A program made the translations under genes and the position numbers. Positions 9,992-18,919 of a stretch of DNA of 64,000 nt are shown here, in pieces (position 1 is the first letter of the stretch; each line of letters begins with the position of its first letter). The notes under the pieces were generated by a model. The model searched no databases and had not been told where the DNA came from. It saw only the letters and a list, made by a program, of their open reading frames with translations. Source of the stretch: Cellulomonas fimi ATCC 484 (GTDB lineage: Bacteria; Actinomycetota; Actinomycetes; Actinomycetales; Cellulomonadaceae); contig NC_015514.1 of the NCBI RefSeq assembly GCF_000212695.1, positions 3,968,001 through 4,032,000 of the forward strand, written 5' to 3'.

Positions 9992-12373
9992 TCAGGCGAG
10001 CCGCGCGCGCCACGTCGTCGAGCGCGCGAGGGTCGCGGCGTCGAGCGCGCCGAGGGGGCCGTCCGACGAGCGCCGGCGGTCGGCCGCGTCCGGGGGCAGC
10101 CACACCGCGGCCTCGCGGTGCAGCGGCAGCAGGCGCACCGCGACGCGGTCCGCCTCCGCACCGGGCAGCACGTCGAGGTCCACGTGCCACGGTGTGCCGT
10201 CCCAGAACCGGTCCGCGACGACGCGGCCGTCGACGAGGAGCTGCGCGACGTCCCCCGCCCACGCGACCTCCAGCACGCGCCGCGTGCCGGGCTCGGGCGT
10301 GCCGACGTCCGCGAGCCGGTGCTCGGCCGCCAGCTCCGCGACGACGCCGGCCGCCGGGGCCGACGCGCGGCCCTCACGCGCACCGTAGGACGCGCGCGGC
10401 TCGGCGGCCGCGCGCACCGGCACCGTGGGCACCCGGCCGGTGCCCACCCCCGCGGCGTCCGGCGTCGTGCGGACCGGGAGCCAGGCGTCGCCCGTCCACC
10501 GGTCCACGCGCGGCGGTCGGGAGGCGCGGACCACGACCTCGCCGCCCTCGACCCACAGCGGCTCCGCGCAGCGCAGCAGGGCCCGGCCGTCGGGTCCGTC
10601 GACCACCCAGACGCGGTCCGCGTCCGCCGCCCCGACCACGAGCACGCGCGCGGCACCGTCGGCCTCGCCCGGCGACGCGCCGCCCCGCGCCCCGGCCCCC
10701 GCCGTCGCGTGCGCTGCGCGGGTCCGCCGTGCGGGGTGCGCCGGGTCCGCCGGGTGCAGCAGCACCAGCCCGCCGTGGCGCTCGTCGAGCGCGTGCACGC
10801 CGGGCGCGACCTCCTCGGCGCCGCCCGTCACGCGCACCTGGGGGTCGACCCCGAGCTCGACCGGCACACCCGCCGACGCGAGCAGCACGAGCGTGCCGTC
10901 GGTCAGCGTCGTCAGCGCGGACGCGGTCGCCCAGCGCAGCCGCACCGAGCCGTCCGGTGCCGGGACGTCGAGGCCGAACGGCCAGCGCGCGAGCGTCCCC
11001 GCCGGCACGTCGACGGGCCGGGACGGCAGCACGAGCGGGCCGTCGGGCAGGTCGACGTGCACCTGGAACGCGGGCAGCGTCGGCAGCGGGACGTGCGGCT
11101 GGTGGTGCACGACGAACACGAAGCCGGCACCGCCGTCCGCACGCACCGACCAGCGCGGGGTCGCGACGTCGTCCGGTCCGGAGGGGAGGTCGGCGGGCAG
11201 CGTCGCCGGCATCGTCGCGAGCGCGGGCCCGAACGCGGCGAGGAACGCGTGCTGGGTGCGCAGGGCCGCGTGCGAGGGCGCCAGCAGCCCCGCGGCGCCG
11301 ACGGGCGCGTGGAAGTCGTAGTCGTAGGTCGGCAGGTCGTTCGGGTAGCCGGTCGCGTGTGACTCCTGCAGGTCCGGCGCGGGGTTCGTGCCGCCCGCGT
11401 ACATGTAGTAGCCCTGCCACGCCGAGCCCGACGCGATCTTCGCGTGCGCGACCGCCGCCACGTCGAGCGCCGACGGCACCGGCCGCCGGTGGTACGTCGT
11501 CGCCATGCCACCGCCCAGCTCGCACGTCGCCGGCGGGAACGCGGTGTCCCGCTCGACGGCCCGCACCTGCTCGCCGCGCACGTCCGCCCCGATGCCGGGG
11601 TCGTCCCACGTGTGCGACACGCGGTAGTGCGCGCGGAACGTCGGGTGCCAGCCCTCGTCGGCGTCGACCCAGAAGCCGTCGCCGTACCCGCCGTACAGCG
11701 GCAGCACCTCGCCGGCCGGGAGCTGCGCCCCGCCCCACGCCGTCGCGGTCCACACCGGAGCGTGCAGGCCGGCCTCACGCGCGAGCCGCTTGAGCGTGAC
11801 CAGGTGGCCCGGCTGGTCGTACAGCTCGTTGTCGAGCTGGATGCCGAGCACCGGCCCGTCCGGCCCGCACAGCCCCGCGAGCTGCGCACCGAGCCGGCCG
11901 AACCACCCCCGCACGAGGTCCAGGTACGCCGGGTCGTCGGTGCGGTGCGCCAGCGGCGCGTCCTGCACCCAGTCCGGCAGCCCGCCGTTGCGGACCTCCG
12001 CGTGGCACCACGGGCCCACCCGCAGCACGACCGACAGGCCCAGCTCCGCGCACGTGCGGACGAACGCCGCCACGTCGAGGTCCCCGTCGAACCGCACCTG
12101 GCCGCGCACCGGCTCGTGGTGGATCCACAGCACGTACGTCGCGACCACGTCGACCCCGCCCGAGCGGGCCAGCAGCAGCCGCTCGCGCCACCGCTCCCGC
12201 GGCACGCGCGAGTAGTGCACCTCGCCCGACACCGGCACCCACGGCACGCCGTCGCGCTCCAGGTACCGCGACGTCAGCGCGAGCCCCGGCCGCCGGTCCA
12301 CCTCGTTCGCCATCGCGGGCCGCGTCGACGGCACCGTCCAGGCCGCGGGACGGATGTGCAGCGGGTCGGGCAC
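9992..12373 (-). CDS. Beta-galactosidase, glycoside hydrolase family 35
   Basis: 793 residues, no signal peptide, so probably cytoplasmic. The TIM-barrel begins near residue 30 with the family phrase VPVSGEVHYSRVPRERWRER, then TYVLWIHHEPVRGQVRFDG and LRVGPWCHAEVRNGGLPDW. The proton donor is Glu183 in GIQLDNELYD and the nucleophile is Glu285 in ATCELGGGM. C-terminal beta-domains follow with a low-complexity Ala/Gly stretch near residue 550. GH35 enzymes release terminal beta-galactose and retain stereochemistry. Start at ATG 12373; a later ATG (Met21) is possible. No transporter or LacI gene sits beside it. Confidence 0.93.
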   Translation of the reverse strand: MPDPLHIRPAAWTVPSTRPAMANEVDRRPGLALTSRYLERDGVPWVPVSGEVHYSRVPRERWRERLLLARSGGVDVVATYVLWIHHEPVRGQVRFDGDLDVAAFVRTCAELGLSVVLRVGPWCHAEVRNGGLPDWVQDAPLAHRTDDPAYLDLVRGWFGRLGAQLAGLCGPDGPVLGIQLDNELYDQPGHLVTLKRLAREAGLHAPVWTATAWGGAQLPAGEVLPLYGGYGDGFWVDADEGWHPTFRAHYRVSHTWDDPGIGADVRGEQVRAVERDTAFPPATCELGGGMATTYHRRPVPSALDVAAVAHAKIASGSAWQGYYMYAGGTNPAPDLQESHATGYPNDLPTYDYDFHAPVGAAGLLAPSHAALRTQHAFLAAFGPALATMPATLPADLPSGPDDVATPRWSVRADGGAGFVFVVHHQPHVPLPTLPAFQVHVDLPDGPLVLPSRPVDVPAGTLARWPFGLDVPAPDGSVRLRWATASALTTLTDGTLVLLASAGVPVELGVDPQVRVTGGAEEVAPGVHALDERHGGLVLLHPADPAHPARRTRAAHATAGAGARGGASPGEADGAARVLVVGAADADRVWVVDGPDGRALLRCAEPLWVEGGEVVVRASRPPRVDRWTGDAWLPVRTTPDAAGVGTGRVPTVPVRAAAEPRASYGAREGRASAPAAGVVAELAAEHRLADVGTPEPGTRRVLEVAWAGDVAQLLVDGRVVADRFWDGTPWHVDLDVLPGAEADRVAVRLLPLHREAAVWLPPDAADRRRSSDGPLGALDAATLARSTTWRARLA

Positions 12374-12518
12374 GGCGGGCTCCTCGGGTCCAGGGGGCGG
12401 GACGTCGTCGTCGCGTGCGCGTGGCCCGCGGTCGCACAGAACCCTCGCACGACGGGCACGTCGGTCCCGCGCCGGTCACGGCCGGCGTCGTCCGCGGCGC
12501 GCTCGTCGTGCGCCGGCG

Positions 12519-12956
12519 TCAGCCTGCGACGGGCGCGTCGTGCGCGAGCGCGAGAGCCTCGTCGAGCTCCGCGAGCACCTCACGGCAGCGCGCGACGTCC
12601 CACGGCGTCCCCGCGAGCTCGAACTCGAACAGCACCGGTCGGTGCGACCGCGCCGCGATCTCCCGGCACGCCATCTGGTAGTGCGTGCCGAAGTTCCGGT
12701 TGCCCGACCCCATGACGCCGACCATCGCGCGCCGGTTCACCGGCGAGCTCAGGAACCGGCGCACCGCCTCGGGGATCGTGTCGTTCGCCGGGTTGCCCGT
12801 CTTGTACGACGGCGTCAGCAGCACCCACGGCCCGTCGACCTCGGACAGCCGGTGCTCGCGCTCCGCGAGGTTGAGCACGGGGCGCTCGAGCCGCTCCGCG
12901 AACGCCCGGACCAGCCCCGAGGTCGAGGAGTAGTAGTAGACCGGCGTCTGTCGCAC
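12519..12956 (-). CDS. nrdI: NrdI-type flavodoxin, class Ib RNR assembly
   Basis: 145 residues. The N-terminal flavodoxin strand and FMN phosphate loop are PVYYYSSTSGLVRAFAERL; WVLLTPSYKTGNPANDTIPE, RRAMVGVMGSGNRNFGTHY and HRPVLFEFELAGTPWDVARC are typical of NrdI. NrdI supplies the oxidant that builds the dimanganese-tyrosyl cofactor of NrdF. The start is taken as GTG 12956; upstream frame is open but is antisense to the next gene. Unusually, no nrdH, nrdE or nrdF lies beside it, so it is either an orphan or its partners are elsewhere. A CGTGGG-A-CCCACG palindrome (12989-13001) lies in the divergent promoter region. Confidence 0.9.
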   Translation of the reverse strand: MRQTPVYYYSSTSGLVRAFAERLERPVLNLAEREHRLSEVDGPWVLLTPSYKTGNPANDTIPEAVRRFLSSPVNRRAMVGVMGSGNRNFGTHYQMACREIAARSHRPVLFEFELAGTPWDVARCREVLAELDEALALAHDAPVAG

Positions 12957-13028
12957 ACAGCCATGCTCACCCGGCCTGCCCGCCCTGGCGTGGGACCCAC
13001 GACCCGCTGCCCGTCGAGACAGGACGTA

Positions 13029-14054
13029 TTGCCGTGGCCGACGAGGGTCCGGGATGCCCACGATGCGCTCGTGCTCACCCTGTCCCAGATCCGCGACGTG
13101 CACGACGCCGTCGACGACCAGTGGCGCTCGCCGGTCGCCGACGCGGTCGCCGCCGCATGGGGTGTCGGGACGGGGCAGGCGCTGTACTGGCGGTCGTCCG
13201 CGTCGCACGTGGTCGTCGTCCCGGCCGGGGCCGACCCCCGTGGTGTGCTCTACGTGCGGTGGGTGCCCGAGCGCGCCGCCGGGGCCCGCGGCTTCGCGCG
13301 CGGCACGCTCCTGCACGCGCGACTGTCCGCCGACGCGGCCGACGTCGCACCCCTCGTCCCGTCGACGTCCGGGCGGCTCCTCGAACGCCTGACCACGCCG
13401 CTCGGTCCGGTGCTCGCCGCGGTGGTCCGCCGCGTCGACGGCGACGAGACCGACGTCGACGACCTCACCGTCGACCTGGCCGCCGCCTGGGGCCGCGGGC
13501 TGGGTCGCTTCCACCTCGCTGCCGCCCGCTACGAGGACGTCGTCGAGCCCGCCCCCGTCTCCCCGCTCGCGGCGCTGGCCCGCTCCCCCGACACCGACGT
13601 CGCCGACGCGGCCCGCGTCCTGGCCGACGCGCTGGGCCGGGGCGGACCCGCCCGGACGGTCGTCGGGCACGGCGACTACGAGCTCGACAACCTGCGCTGG
13701 CGCGGCTGGCGGCCCGTGTGCTTCGACCTCGACGAGGCTGCGCTGCGTCCCGCCGCGGCCGACGTCGCGTCGGCCGTGCGCGACCTGCTCGGCCCCGACC
13801 CGGCCCACCCCGCGCACCCGCGCCTGCTGGACGGGTTCCTCGACGGCTACTCCCGGACGTCGGGCACGACCGTCACGCACGACGCCCTCCTGCCCCACGT
13901 CGGGGCCCTCGCTGCCGCGCACCTCGCCGACCTCGACCGCATCCTCGACACCGCCGAGGACGCGGCCTGGCTGACCGACCTGGGCGACCGTCTGCGCGCG
14001 CACGCCGCGGGACAGCGCGAGGTGCTGGTCGCGTCGGCCGCCGCGCTCGCCTGA
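13029..14054 (+). CDS. Aminoglycoside phosphotransferase-fold protein
   Basis: About 341 residues. The kinase catalytic loop is GHGDYELDNLRW (equivalent to the APH HGDLHPGN motif, with Asp and Asn kept) and the metal site is VCFDLDEAALRP. Upstream VLYVRWVPERAAGARGFARG and a region of cofactor-binding strands fit the N-lobe. Start is uncertain: TTG 13029 has AGGA five bases upstream; GTG 13071 (VLTLSQIRDVHDAV) has no clear ribosome site. The family phosphorylates small molecules such as aminoglycosides, homoserine or sugars, or acts in maturation; the substrate here cannot be read. It is divergent from nrdI. Confidence 0.85.
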   Translation: MPWPTRVRDAHDALVLTLSQIRDVHDAVDDQWRSPVADAVAAAWGVGTGQALYWRSSASHVVVVPAGADPRGVLYVRWVPERAAGARGFARGTLLHARLSADAADVAPLVPSTSGRLLERLTTPLGPVLAAVVRRVDGDETDVDDLTVDLAAAWGRGLGRFHLAAARYEDVVEPAPVSPLAALARSPDTDVADAARVLADALGRGGPARTVVGHGDYELDNLRWRGWRPVCFDLDEAALRPAAADVASAVRDLLGPDPAHPAHPRLLDGFLDGYSRTSGTTVTHDALLPHVGALAAAHLADLDRILDTAEDAAWLTDLGDRLRAHAAGQREVLVASAAALA

Positions 14055-14096
14055 CGGCGGGTCCCGTCGACCTGCTGGGGGGATCGGTTCGGTCGC

Positions 14097-14343
14097 ACCT
14101 TCGTGCGACCGCGGGACGGCGGCGGGCTCGGAGCTCGCGCAGCATCGTGTCGGAGCCCCGGTCGCGGCCGACCGTCACGAACCCGTGCCGGGCGTAGAGC
14201 CCTCGGGCGGCGACGTTGCCGTCCTCGACGCTCAGGCTCACCGCCCGCCACCCGAGACCTCGCGCCTGGTCGAGACATCCGGCGAGCAGGAATGGCACGC
14301 TCGTGGCCCTCGCACCGCCCGCCCGGCGCGACGGGGTGTCCGA
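14097..14343 (-). pseudogene. GNAT acetyltransferase remnant, C-terminal half only
   Basis: The minus strand encodes VPFLLAGCLDQARGLGWRAV, LSVEDGNVAARGLYARHGFV and TVGRDRGSDTMLREL, the acetyl-CoA-binding C-terminal half of a GNAT protein. The N-terminal half is absent; upstream the frame runs into Arg/Gly-rich nonsense next to the neighbouring membrane gene, and downstream no stop is met before the antisense of the phosphotransferase gene. This looks like a deletion remnant. Boundaries are approximate. Confidence 0.65.
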
Positions 14344-14360
14344 CGCGCCCCGCGGTCCGT

Positions 14361-14828
14361 CTACGGAGCCGCGCTCGCGGGACGCGCCAGCGCGAGGACC
14401 AGGCGCACGAGCGCGACCACGATCCCGACGACGCTGCCCACCATCGCGAACACCAGCACGACGCGCGTCACGTACTCCCAGTCGACGGCCGGGTCGGTGA
14501 ACGCGAACGGGAAGACGCGCCACGTCGCGACGAGCGCGACCAGGCCGATGCCGGTCACGACCATCTCGCCGACGGCCCGGACCACCGGGCTGTCCACCAG
14601 CACGTACACGCCGTTCGCGACGATCCCGGCCGCGAGCGACGCCCCGACGAGCGGCACGACGGCAGCGGCGTCCTCCGTGAGGAACGGCACCGCACGCCAG
14701 CCCGGCTCGACGGCCAGCAACCACAGCAGCACGCCGTTCACGATCGCGGCGACCACGTAGCCGCCGCGCTGGGCGGCGGCCGACGTCTGCCTCCGTGTCG
14801 GTCCTGCGGGCCGGTCGACGACGCTCAC
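14361..14828 (-). CDS. Four-helix membrane protein, unknown function
   Basis: 155 residues from GTG 14828, preceded by AGGGAGG. Four hydrophobic helices: YVVAAIVNGVLLWLLAV, VPLVGASLAAGIVANGVYVL, VGEMVVTGIGLVALVATW and VVLVFAMVGSVVGIVVALVR. A Trp-Arg-Ala-Val-Pro-Phe-Leu phrase follows helix 1 and RVFPFAFTDPAVDWEYVTR lies before the last helix. Small conserved actinobacterial proteins of this shape exist; function is unknown. Monocistronic as far as can be seen. Confidence 0.82.
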   Translation of the reverse strand: MSVVDRPAGPTRRQTSAAAQRGGYVVAAIVNGVLLWLLAVEPGWRAVPFLTEDAAAVVPLVGASLAAGIVANGVYVLVDSPVVRAVGEMVVTGIGLVALVATWRVFPFAFTDPAVDWEYVTRVVLVFAMVGSVVGIVVALVRLVLALARPASAAP

Positions 14829-15034
14829 GGGATCCTCCCTCCGGACGGCCCCACCCCTCCAGCGTCTCGCCGCACGCCCGCCCCCGGCAGGGACAAACGT
14901 CTCCCCCACCGCGCGCCCTGCCCTGGCCGCGACCTGCGACCTGCGAGACCGAGCGGCCGCACCGGGCCGTCCGTCCGTGCGTCGAGCCGTGACGCGCGGT
15001 GCAGCTCGCATGCGCGTCCGTCGCCAGCAACGAC

Positions 15035-15065
15035 AAAGGCCCGGCACCTGGGGTGCCGGGCCTTT
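15035..15065 (-). terminator. Hairpin terminator of tRNA-Arg
   Basis: Perfect 14-bp stem AAAGGCCCGGCACC (15035-15048) / GGTGCCGGGCCTTT (15052-15065) with a 3-base loop, seven bases past the 3' end of the minus-strand tRNA-Arg. The end of the stem gives CCTTT on the transcript. Confidence 0.85.
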
Positions 15066-15071
15066 CATCTG

Positions 15072-15144
15072 TGCGCCCGAAGGGACTCGAACCCCCAACC
15101 TTCTGATCCGTAGTCAGATGCTCTATCCATTGAGCTACGGGCGC
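15072..15144 (-). tRNA. tRNA-Arg (anticodon ACG)
   Basis: 73 nt on the minus strand. Acceptor arms GCGCCCG (15138-15144 complement) and CGGGCGC pair fully; the D-arm, the anticodon stem-loop CTGA-CTACGGA-TCAG with ACG at 34-36, and the T-arm GGGGGTTCGAGTCCC are normal. The discriminator is A. CCA is not encoded (ACAG follows). A genomic ACG anticodon is expected to be deaminated to ICG and read CGU, CGC and CGA. Confidence 0.97.
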
Positions 15145-15251
15145 ATGGCCCTCGCGGGCCGTCCTGAACGATACAGGGAGCACGGGCCAGTCCCCAAACT
15201 GGATGCGCGTGACCCTCGGCACGCCGCGTCGTGGCTGGCAGGATCGCCGCC

Positions 15252-16502
15252 ATGACGAGCACCGGACGGCTGGGCACGGGCGGCGGACGGATCGGGATGC
15301 GTGCCGACGTGCTGCGGCACGGCGACGGCCACGACGGCAGCCGCGTCGGCTACGTCGAGCTGTTCTTCGACCTGGTGTTCGTGTTCGCGGTGACGCAGCT
15401 GTCGCACCTGCTGATCGCGCACCCGGACGGCGAGCACCTGGTGCAGACGCTGATCCTCGGCTGGGCGGTCTGGTGGCTGTGGATGGACACCACGTGGGTG
15501 ACGAACTGGCTGGACCCGGAGCGGCTGCCGGTGCGGGCGATGCTCCTCGTCCTCATGCTGCTGGGACTGCTCATGTCGAGCGCGATCCCGGAGGCGTTCG
15601 GCGACAAGGCGCTGCTGTTCGCGGTGCCGTACGTCGTCATCCAGATGGGGCGCACGCTGTTCACGGCGTGGGCGATGGGCCGGCACTGGCCGGCCAACGC
15701 CCTGAACTTCGTGCGGATCACGGTCTGGTTGTCGGTGTCGAGCGCCTTCTGGGTCGCGGGTGCCCTGCTCGACGAGCAGCGGCTGCTGCTGTGGGTCGTC
15801 GCGGCGCTGATCGACGCCACGGGTCCGCGGGCGATGTTCTGGGTGCCCGGCATGCGCGGCACGCACGCGTCGACGTGGGAGGTCCGCGGCGACCACATGG
15901 CGGAGCGCGTGGCGCTGTTCATGATCATCAGCCTCGGCGAGTCGATCATCGTGACGGGCACCGCGTTCGGTGACCTCACGGTGACGCCGGTGACGATCGT
16001 CGCGTTCCTCGCGGCGTTCGTGTCGACCGTCCTCATGTGGCTGCTGTTCTTCGACCGGTCGGAGCGGCGCGCGACGGAGTTCTTCGTGTCGCGCGACGAG
16101 ACCGGGATGGTCGCGCAGACGGCCTACACGTACGTGCCGTTCCTGCTGGTCATGGGCATCGTCGCGACCGCGGTCGCCGACGAGCTGGTGCTGCTGCACC
16201 CCGAGGGCCACCACGGCGCGACCGACGGGTGGACGGCCTGGCTCATGTGCGGGGCCGCGGCGGTCTACCTGCTCGGCAACACGCTTTTCCGGCGCGCGAC
16301 GGGCGGGCGCTGGTCCGCGTGGCACCTCGGCGGCGGGGCCGCGGCGCTCGCGCTCGTGCTGCTCGCGCCCGTCGTCACTCCGCTCACGCTGTCGTGGCTG
16401 ACGAACACGGTGCTGCTCACCGTCATCCTCGGGGACGTCGCGGTCGCCCGACGGGCGACCACCGCCACCCGGGCCCGTGAGGGCGACCGGGCGACGGCGT
16501 AG
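15252..16502 (+). CDS. ltrA: Low temperature requirement A (LtrA) membrane protein
   Basis: 416 residues. The N-terminal signature is YVELFFDLVFVFAVTQLSHL, followed by about ten to twelve transmembrane helices. The second conserved block, HMAERVALFMIISLGESIIV, is the family hallmark (ER...I..LGES). LtrA was found as a locus needed for growth of Listeria at low temperature; its molecular role is unclear. ATG 15252 was chosen over GTG 15231 because AGGA lies suitably upstream. It follows tRNA-Arg divergently and stands alone. Confidence 0.93.
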   Translation: MTSTGRLGTGGGRIGMRADVLRHGDGHDGSRVGYVELFFDLVFVFAVTQLSHLLIAHPDGEHLVQTLILGWAVWWLWMDTTWVTNWLDPERLPVRAMLLVLMLLGLLMSSAIPEAFGDKALLFAVPYVVIQMGRTLFTAWAMGRHWPANALNFVRITVWLSVSSAFWVAGALLDEQRLLLWVVAALIDATGPRAMFWVPGMRGTHASTWEVRGDHMAERVALFMIISLGESIIVTGTAFGDLTVTPVTIVAFLAAFVSTVLMWLLFFDRSERRATEFFVSRDETGMVAQTAYTYVPFLLVMGIVATAVADELVLLHPEGHHGATDGWTAWLMCGAAAVYLLGNTLFRRATGGRWSAWHLGGGAAALALVLLAPVVTPLTLSWLTNTVLLTVILGDVAVARRATTATRAREGDRATA

Positions 16503-16535
16503 GTCGCCCTCGCAGACGGCACGGGTGCCGGGACG

Positions 16536-17219
16536 TCAGTGCTGCGGCTCGACCGGCAGCTCCTGCCCGTCCACGAGCATCCGCCCGGCGCGGGCCTTGG
16601 CCTCCATGAGGTCGACGCCCCACAGCTCGGCGAGCTGCTCGGCCTCGGCCGGCCCGTAGCCCGCGTCCCAGTAGGCCGTGGACGGGTCGTCCAGCACCTC
16701 GGTGACCGGGGTGGACGCGGGCGGCACCGGTACGGTCTCGCCGTCGAGCAGCAGCTGGCCGGCGCGCGCCTTGGCCGTCGTCGCGTCGGTCTGCCACAGG
16801 TCGCTCAGCACCGCGACGTCCTCGGCGGTGTACCCCTGGCCCCAGAACGCCTCGTACTGCTCGCGGGTGTACCCGGCGGGCATGGCCGACCACTCGACGC
16901 CCACGACGGCCGCGGCCCCCTCGACCACCTCGGCGAACGGCGTGTACGGGTGGGCCGCCGCGGCGGCGCCCGCGCCGACGACGGCGAGGGTCGAGGTCAC
17001 CACGGTCGCGGCCGCGACGGTGCCCGCGCGACGCCGGATCGGGCGGATCGCGGCGACCCCGTCCGCTGCGGCGATCCTCGCGGCGATCCGGTCGGTCGCG
17101 TGGCGGACGTCGGCCGCGTCCGGCTCGCGCGAGCGCAGCGCGGCGGTGACGGCGCGCGCGAGGTCGTCGTCCGGGGTACCGGCGCCGCCCGGGACGGGGC
17201 GGACAGGGTGCGGGGTCAT
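16536..17219 (-). CDS. Membrane-bound double-module protein, probable sigma regulator
   Basis: 227 residues, last gene of the four-gene operon; its ATG overlaps the sigma-factor stop (ATGA). Residues 1-65 are cytoplasmic-looking and helical (DDDLARAVTAALRSREPDAA), about 66-88 form a membrane helix (VVTSTLAVVGAGAAAAA), and the rest is outside. The outside part has two copies of a roughly 50-residue module: residues 110-165 (AGYTREQYEAFWGQGYTAED ... AKARAGQLLLDG) and 177-223 (YWDAGYGPAEAEQLAELWGV ... EAKARAGRMLVDG). The same modules occur in the first gene of the operon. Position directly after a sigma gene plus the cytoplasm-helix-outside layout suggests an anti-sigma factor; no zinc-binding motif is present, so this is inference. 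Confidence 0.85.
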   Translation of the reverse strand: MTPHPVRPVPGGAGTPDDDLARAVTAALRSREPDAADVRHATDRIAARIAAADGVAAIRPIRRRAGTVAAATVVTSTLAVVGAGAAAAAHPYTPFAEVVEGAAAVVGVEWSAMPAGYTREQYEAFWGQGYTAEDVAVLSDLWQTDATTAKARAGQLLLDGETVPVPPASTPVTEVLDDPSTAYWDAGYGPAEAEQLAELWGVDLMEAKARAGRMLVDGQELPVEPQH

Positions 17220-17800
17220 CGCGTCTCCAGGGTGGGGTCGGTGCGCAGCGTCGCCAGGGCGCGCGCGGCGTGGGCTCGGACGGTGGCGGGCGAGGTCCCC
17301 AGGACGGCCGCGATCTCGGCGTCCGGGAGCCCCTCGTAGTAGCGCAGGACAAGGACCGCGCGCTGGCGCGGAGGCAGCCGTCCGAGGCGCTGCCACATGG
17401 CGTCCTCCTCGGCCAGCCCGTGGGCGTGGTCCCGGGAGGTGCCGGCGTGCGCGGTGATCACCTCGTCGGTGGCCGGGCGGATGGTGCGCACGTGCCAGCG
17501 GCGTCGCCAGGACAGGTGCTCGTTGGTGACCATCCGCCGCAGGTAGAGGTCCGGGCGCTCCATCAGGGCGATCCGGTGCCAGCGCACGTGCGCGCGCAGC
17601 AGGACCTCCTGCACCAGGTCGGCGGCGGTGTGCTCGTCGCCGACCAGGATCGTCGCGTACCGCAGCAGGCCCGGCAGGTGCGTGCGGACCACGTCGTCGA
17701 GCGCGGGTGGCAGGGCGACCCCGCGCGCCGGCGTCGGGAGGGGCGCGATGCGTCGGGTGGGGGCGCACTCCGGCCCGGTCACGGGCAGCCAGGTGGTCAC
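17216..17800 (-). CDS. SigE-family RNA polymerase sigma-70 factor
   Basis: 194 residues from GTG 17800, which overlaps the amidoligase stop (GTGA). Region 2 spans about residues 38-100 (LLRYATILVGDEHTAADLVQ, EVLLRAHVRWHRIA, YLRRMVTNEHLSWRRRW) and region 4 about 132-185 (LPPRQRAVLVLRYYEGLPDA, EIAAVLGTSPATVRAHAARA). This is the Streptomyces-type SigE family of ECF-like sigma factors. It would direct transcription of a small regulon, most likely including its own operon, under control of the membrane protein encoded next. The target promoter sequence cannot be told from this window. Confidence 0.93.
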   Translation of the reverse strand: MTTWLPVTGPECAPTRRIAPLPTPARGVALPPALDDVVRTHLPGLLRYATILVGDEHTAADLVQEVLLRAHVRWHRIALMERPDLYLRRMVTNEHLSWRRRWHVRTIRPATDEVITAHAGTSRDHAHGLAEEDAMWQRLGRLPPRQRAVLVLRYYEGLPDAEIAAVLGTSPATVRAHAARALATLRTDPTLETR

Positions 17801-18915
17801 CGGCCCACCGCCTCACGCACGCCGGCGAGCGCCTCCAGCGCGGCCGTCGCGTCACGAGCGGCGTCGGCGTCGGGGCGGGGGACCGGGCGGTCGTCCAGGC
17901 ACCGCAGCAGCAACCGCTCGACCAGGGCGGCACGGCGCACGATCGCCCGGGCGTCGAGGTCGCCCGGCAGGATCCGGACCTCGAGGGTGTCCCGCACCGG
18001 GCGGTCCGCGACGAGCTGGGTGAGGTTGACGTCCGCGTACTTGGTCAGCCCGAGCCCACGCGCGGCGGCCCGGAGCGCGTCCCACGACGGCGCCGGGACG
18101 CGCTCGACCAGGTCGAGGAGACCCTCGGGCAGGGCGCCGAGCCGGCGGCAGGCCGGGTTGGTCTCGAGCGCGACGTGCAGCGGTTCACGCCAGTGTCCGA
18201 ACAGCCGGACCACGTTGGCGAACGCCGCCGGCCGACGGAACGGCGCCCCGTCGAGGTGCACGTGCACGGCCGCCTCCGCCGGCACGGTGAACCCGAGGTC
18301 GCGTGCCGGCCCGAGCAGGTCCTCGAGCGCTCGGGCGTGGTCGGCGACCAGCGGCGGCGTGACGATCTCGGTCGGCCGCTCCCGACCCGCGGGCAGCGGC
18401 ATCGCCACGGCGACGGTCGCGCCGGCGGCGTCGTTCACCCGGGCCGCGCCGCCCCGCAGCTCGACGCTGGTGCCGACCAGCTCCGCCACGGGTCCGAGCA
18501 CGTCGGGCAGCGCCGCATCGGGGTCGGCGTGCCGTTCGACGAGCCGCAGCAGCCGGGCGTCGTCGGACAGCAGCCGGTACCAGCCCCGGTGGCCGCGCGC
18601 GGTCGTCCCGACGCCGACCAGGTCGGCCACGATGGTGATGTCGTCGACGAGCCGCGCGATCGGCGCCCCCTGCGCGTCGACCACGTCGAACGCCGGGGAC
18701 AGGTGGCGGAACACCCCGACACCTGGCACCGCCGACGGCTCGCTGTCCGTGTGGAACGACCGTCGGACCCGGCCGCCGTGACGCGCGGCGAGGGCGTCCG
18801 CGAGCACCTGGCGGTCGGAACCGCCGGGCGCGAGCAGCTCGATCTCGAACCCGGTGCGCCACGTCAGGGCGTCGATGGTGTCCTCCGGACGGGTCGTGAG
18901 CGGTGCCAGGTGCAC
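17797..18915 (-). CDS. Amidoligase (COOH-NH2 ligase) family protein
   Basis: 372 residues from GTG 18915, four bases after the stop of the preceding module-protein gene. The N-terminus has the glutamine-synthetase-like fold start TWRTGFEIELLAPGGSDRQV; the middle has TEIVTPPLVADHARALEDLL and AAVHVHLDGAPF (the conserved H-x-H metal/ATP site); the C-terminus has KYADVNLTQLVA and RDTLEVRILPGDLDARAIVR. This is the Amidoligase_2 pattern: ATP-dependent formation of amide bonds, predicted in peptide tagging or metabolite and wall modification but rarely tested. Here it sits between an exported module protein and a sigma factor, which points to a regulated envelope or peptide-modifying role. Substrates are unknown. 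Confidence 0.88.
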   Translation of the reverse strand: MHLAPLTTRPEDTIDALTWRTGFEIELLAPGGSDRQVLADALAARHGGRVRRSFHTDSEPSAVPGVGVFRHLSPAFDVVDAQGAPIARLVDDITIVADLVGVGTTARGHRGWYRLLSDDARLLRLVERHADPDAALPDVLGPVAELVGTSVELRGGAARVNDAAGATVAVAMPLPAGRERPTEIVTPPLVADHARALEDLLGPARDLGFTVPAEAAVHVHLDGAPFRRPAAFANVVRLFGHWREPLHVALETNPACRRLGALPEGLLDLVERVPAPSWDALRAAARGLGLTKYADVNLTQLVADRPVRDTLEVRILPGDLDARAIVRRAALVERLLLRCLDDRPVPRPDADAARDATAALEALAGVREAVGR

Positions 18916-18919
18916 GACG

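Noticed and set aside
15072..15144. tRNA-Arg as an integration site
   Set aside because: No integrase, direct repeat or foreign-looking block adjoins it.
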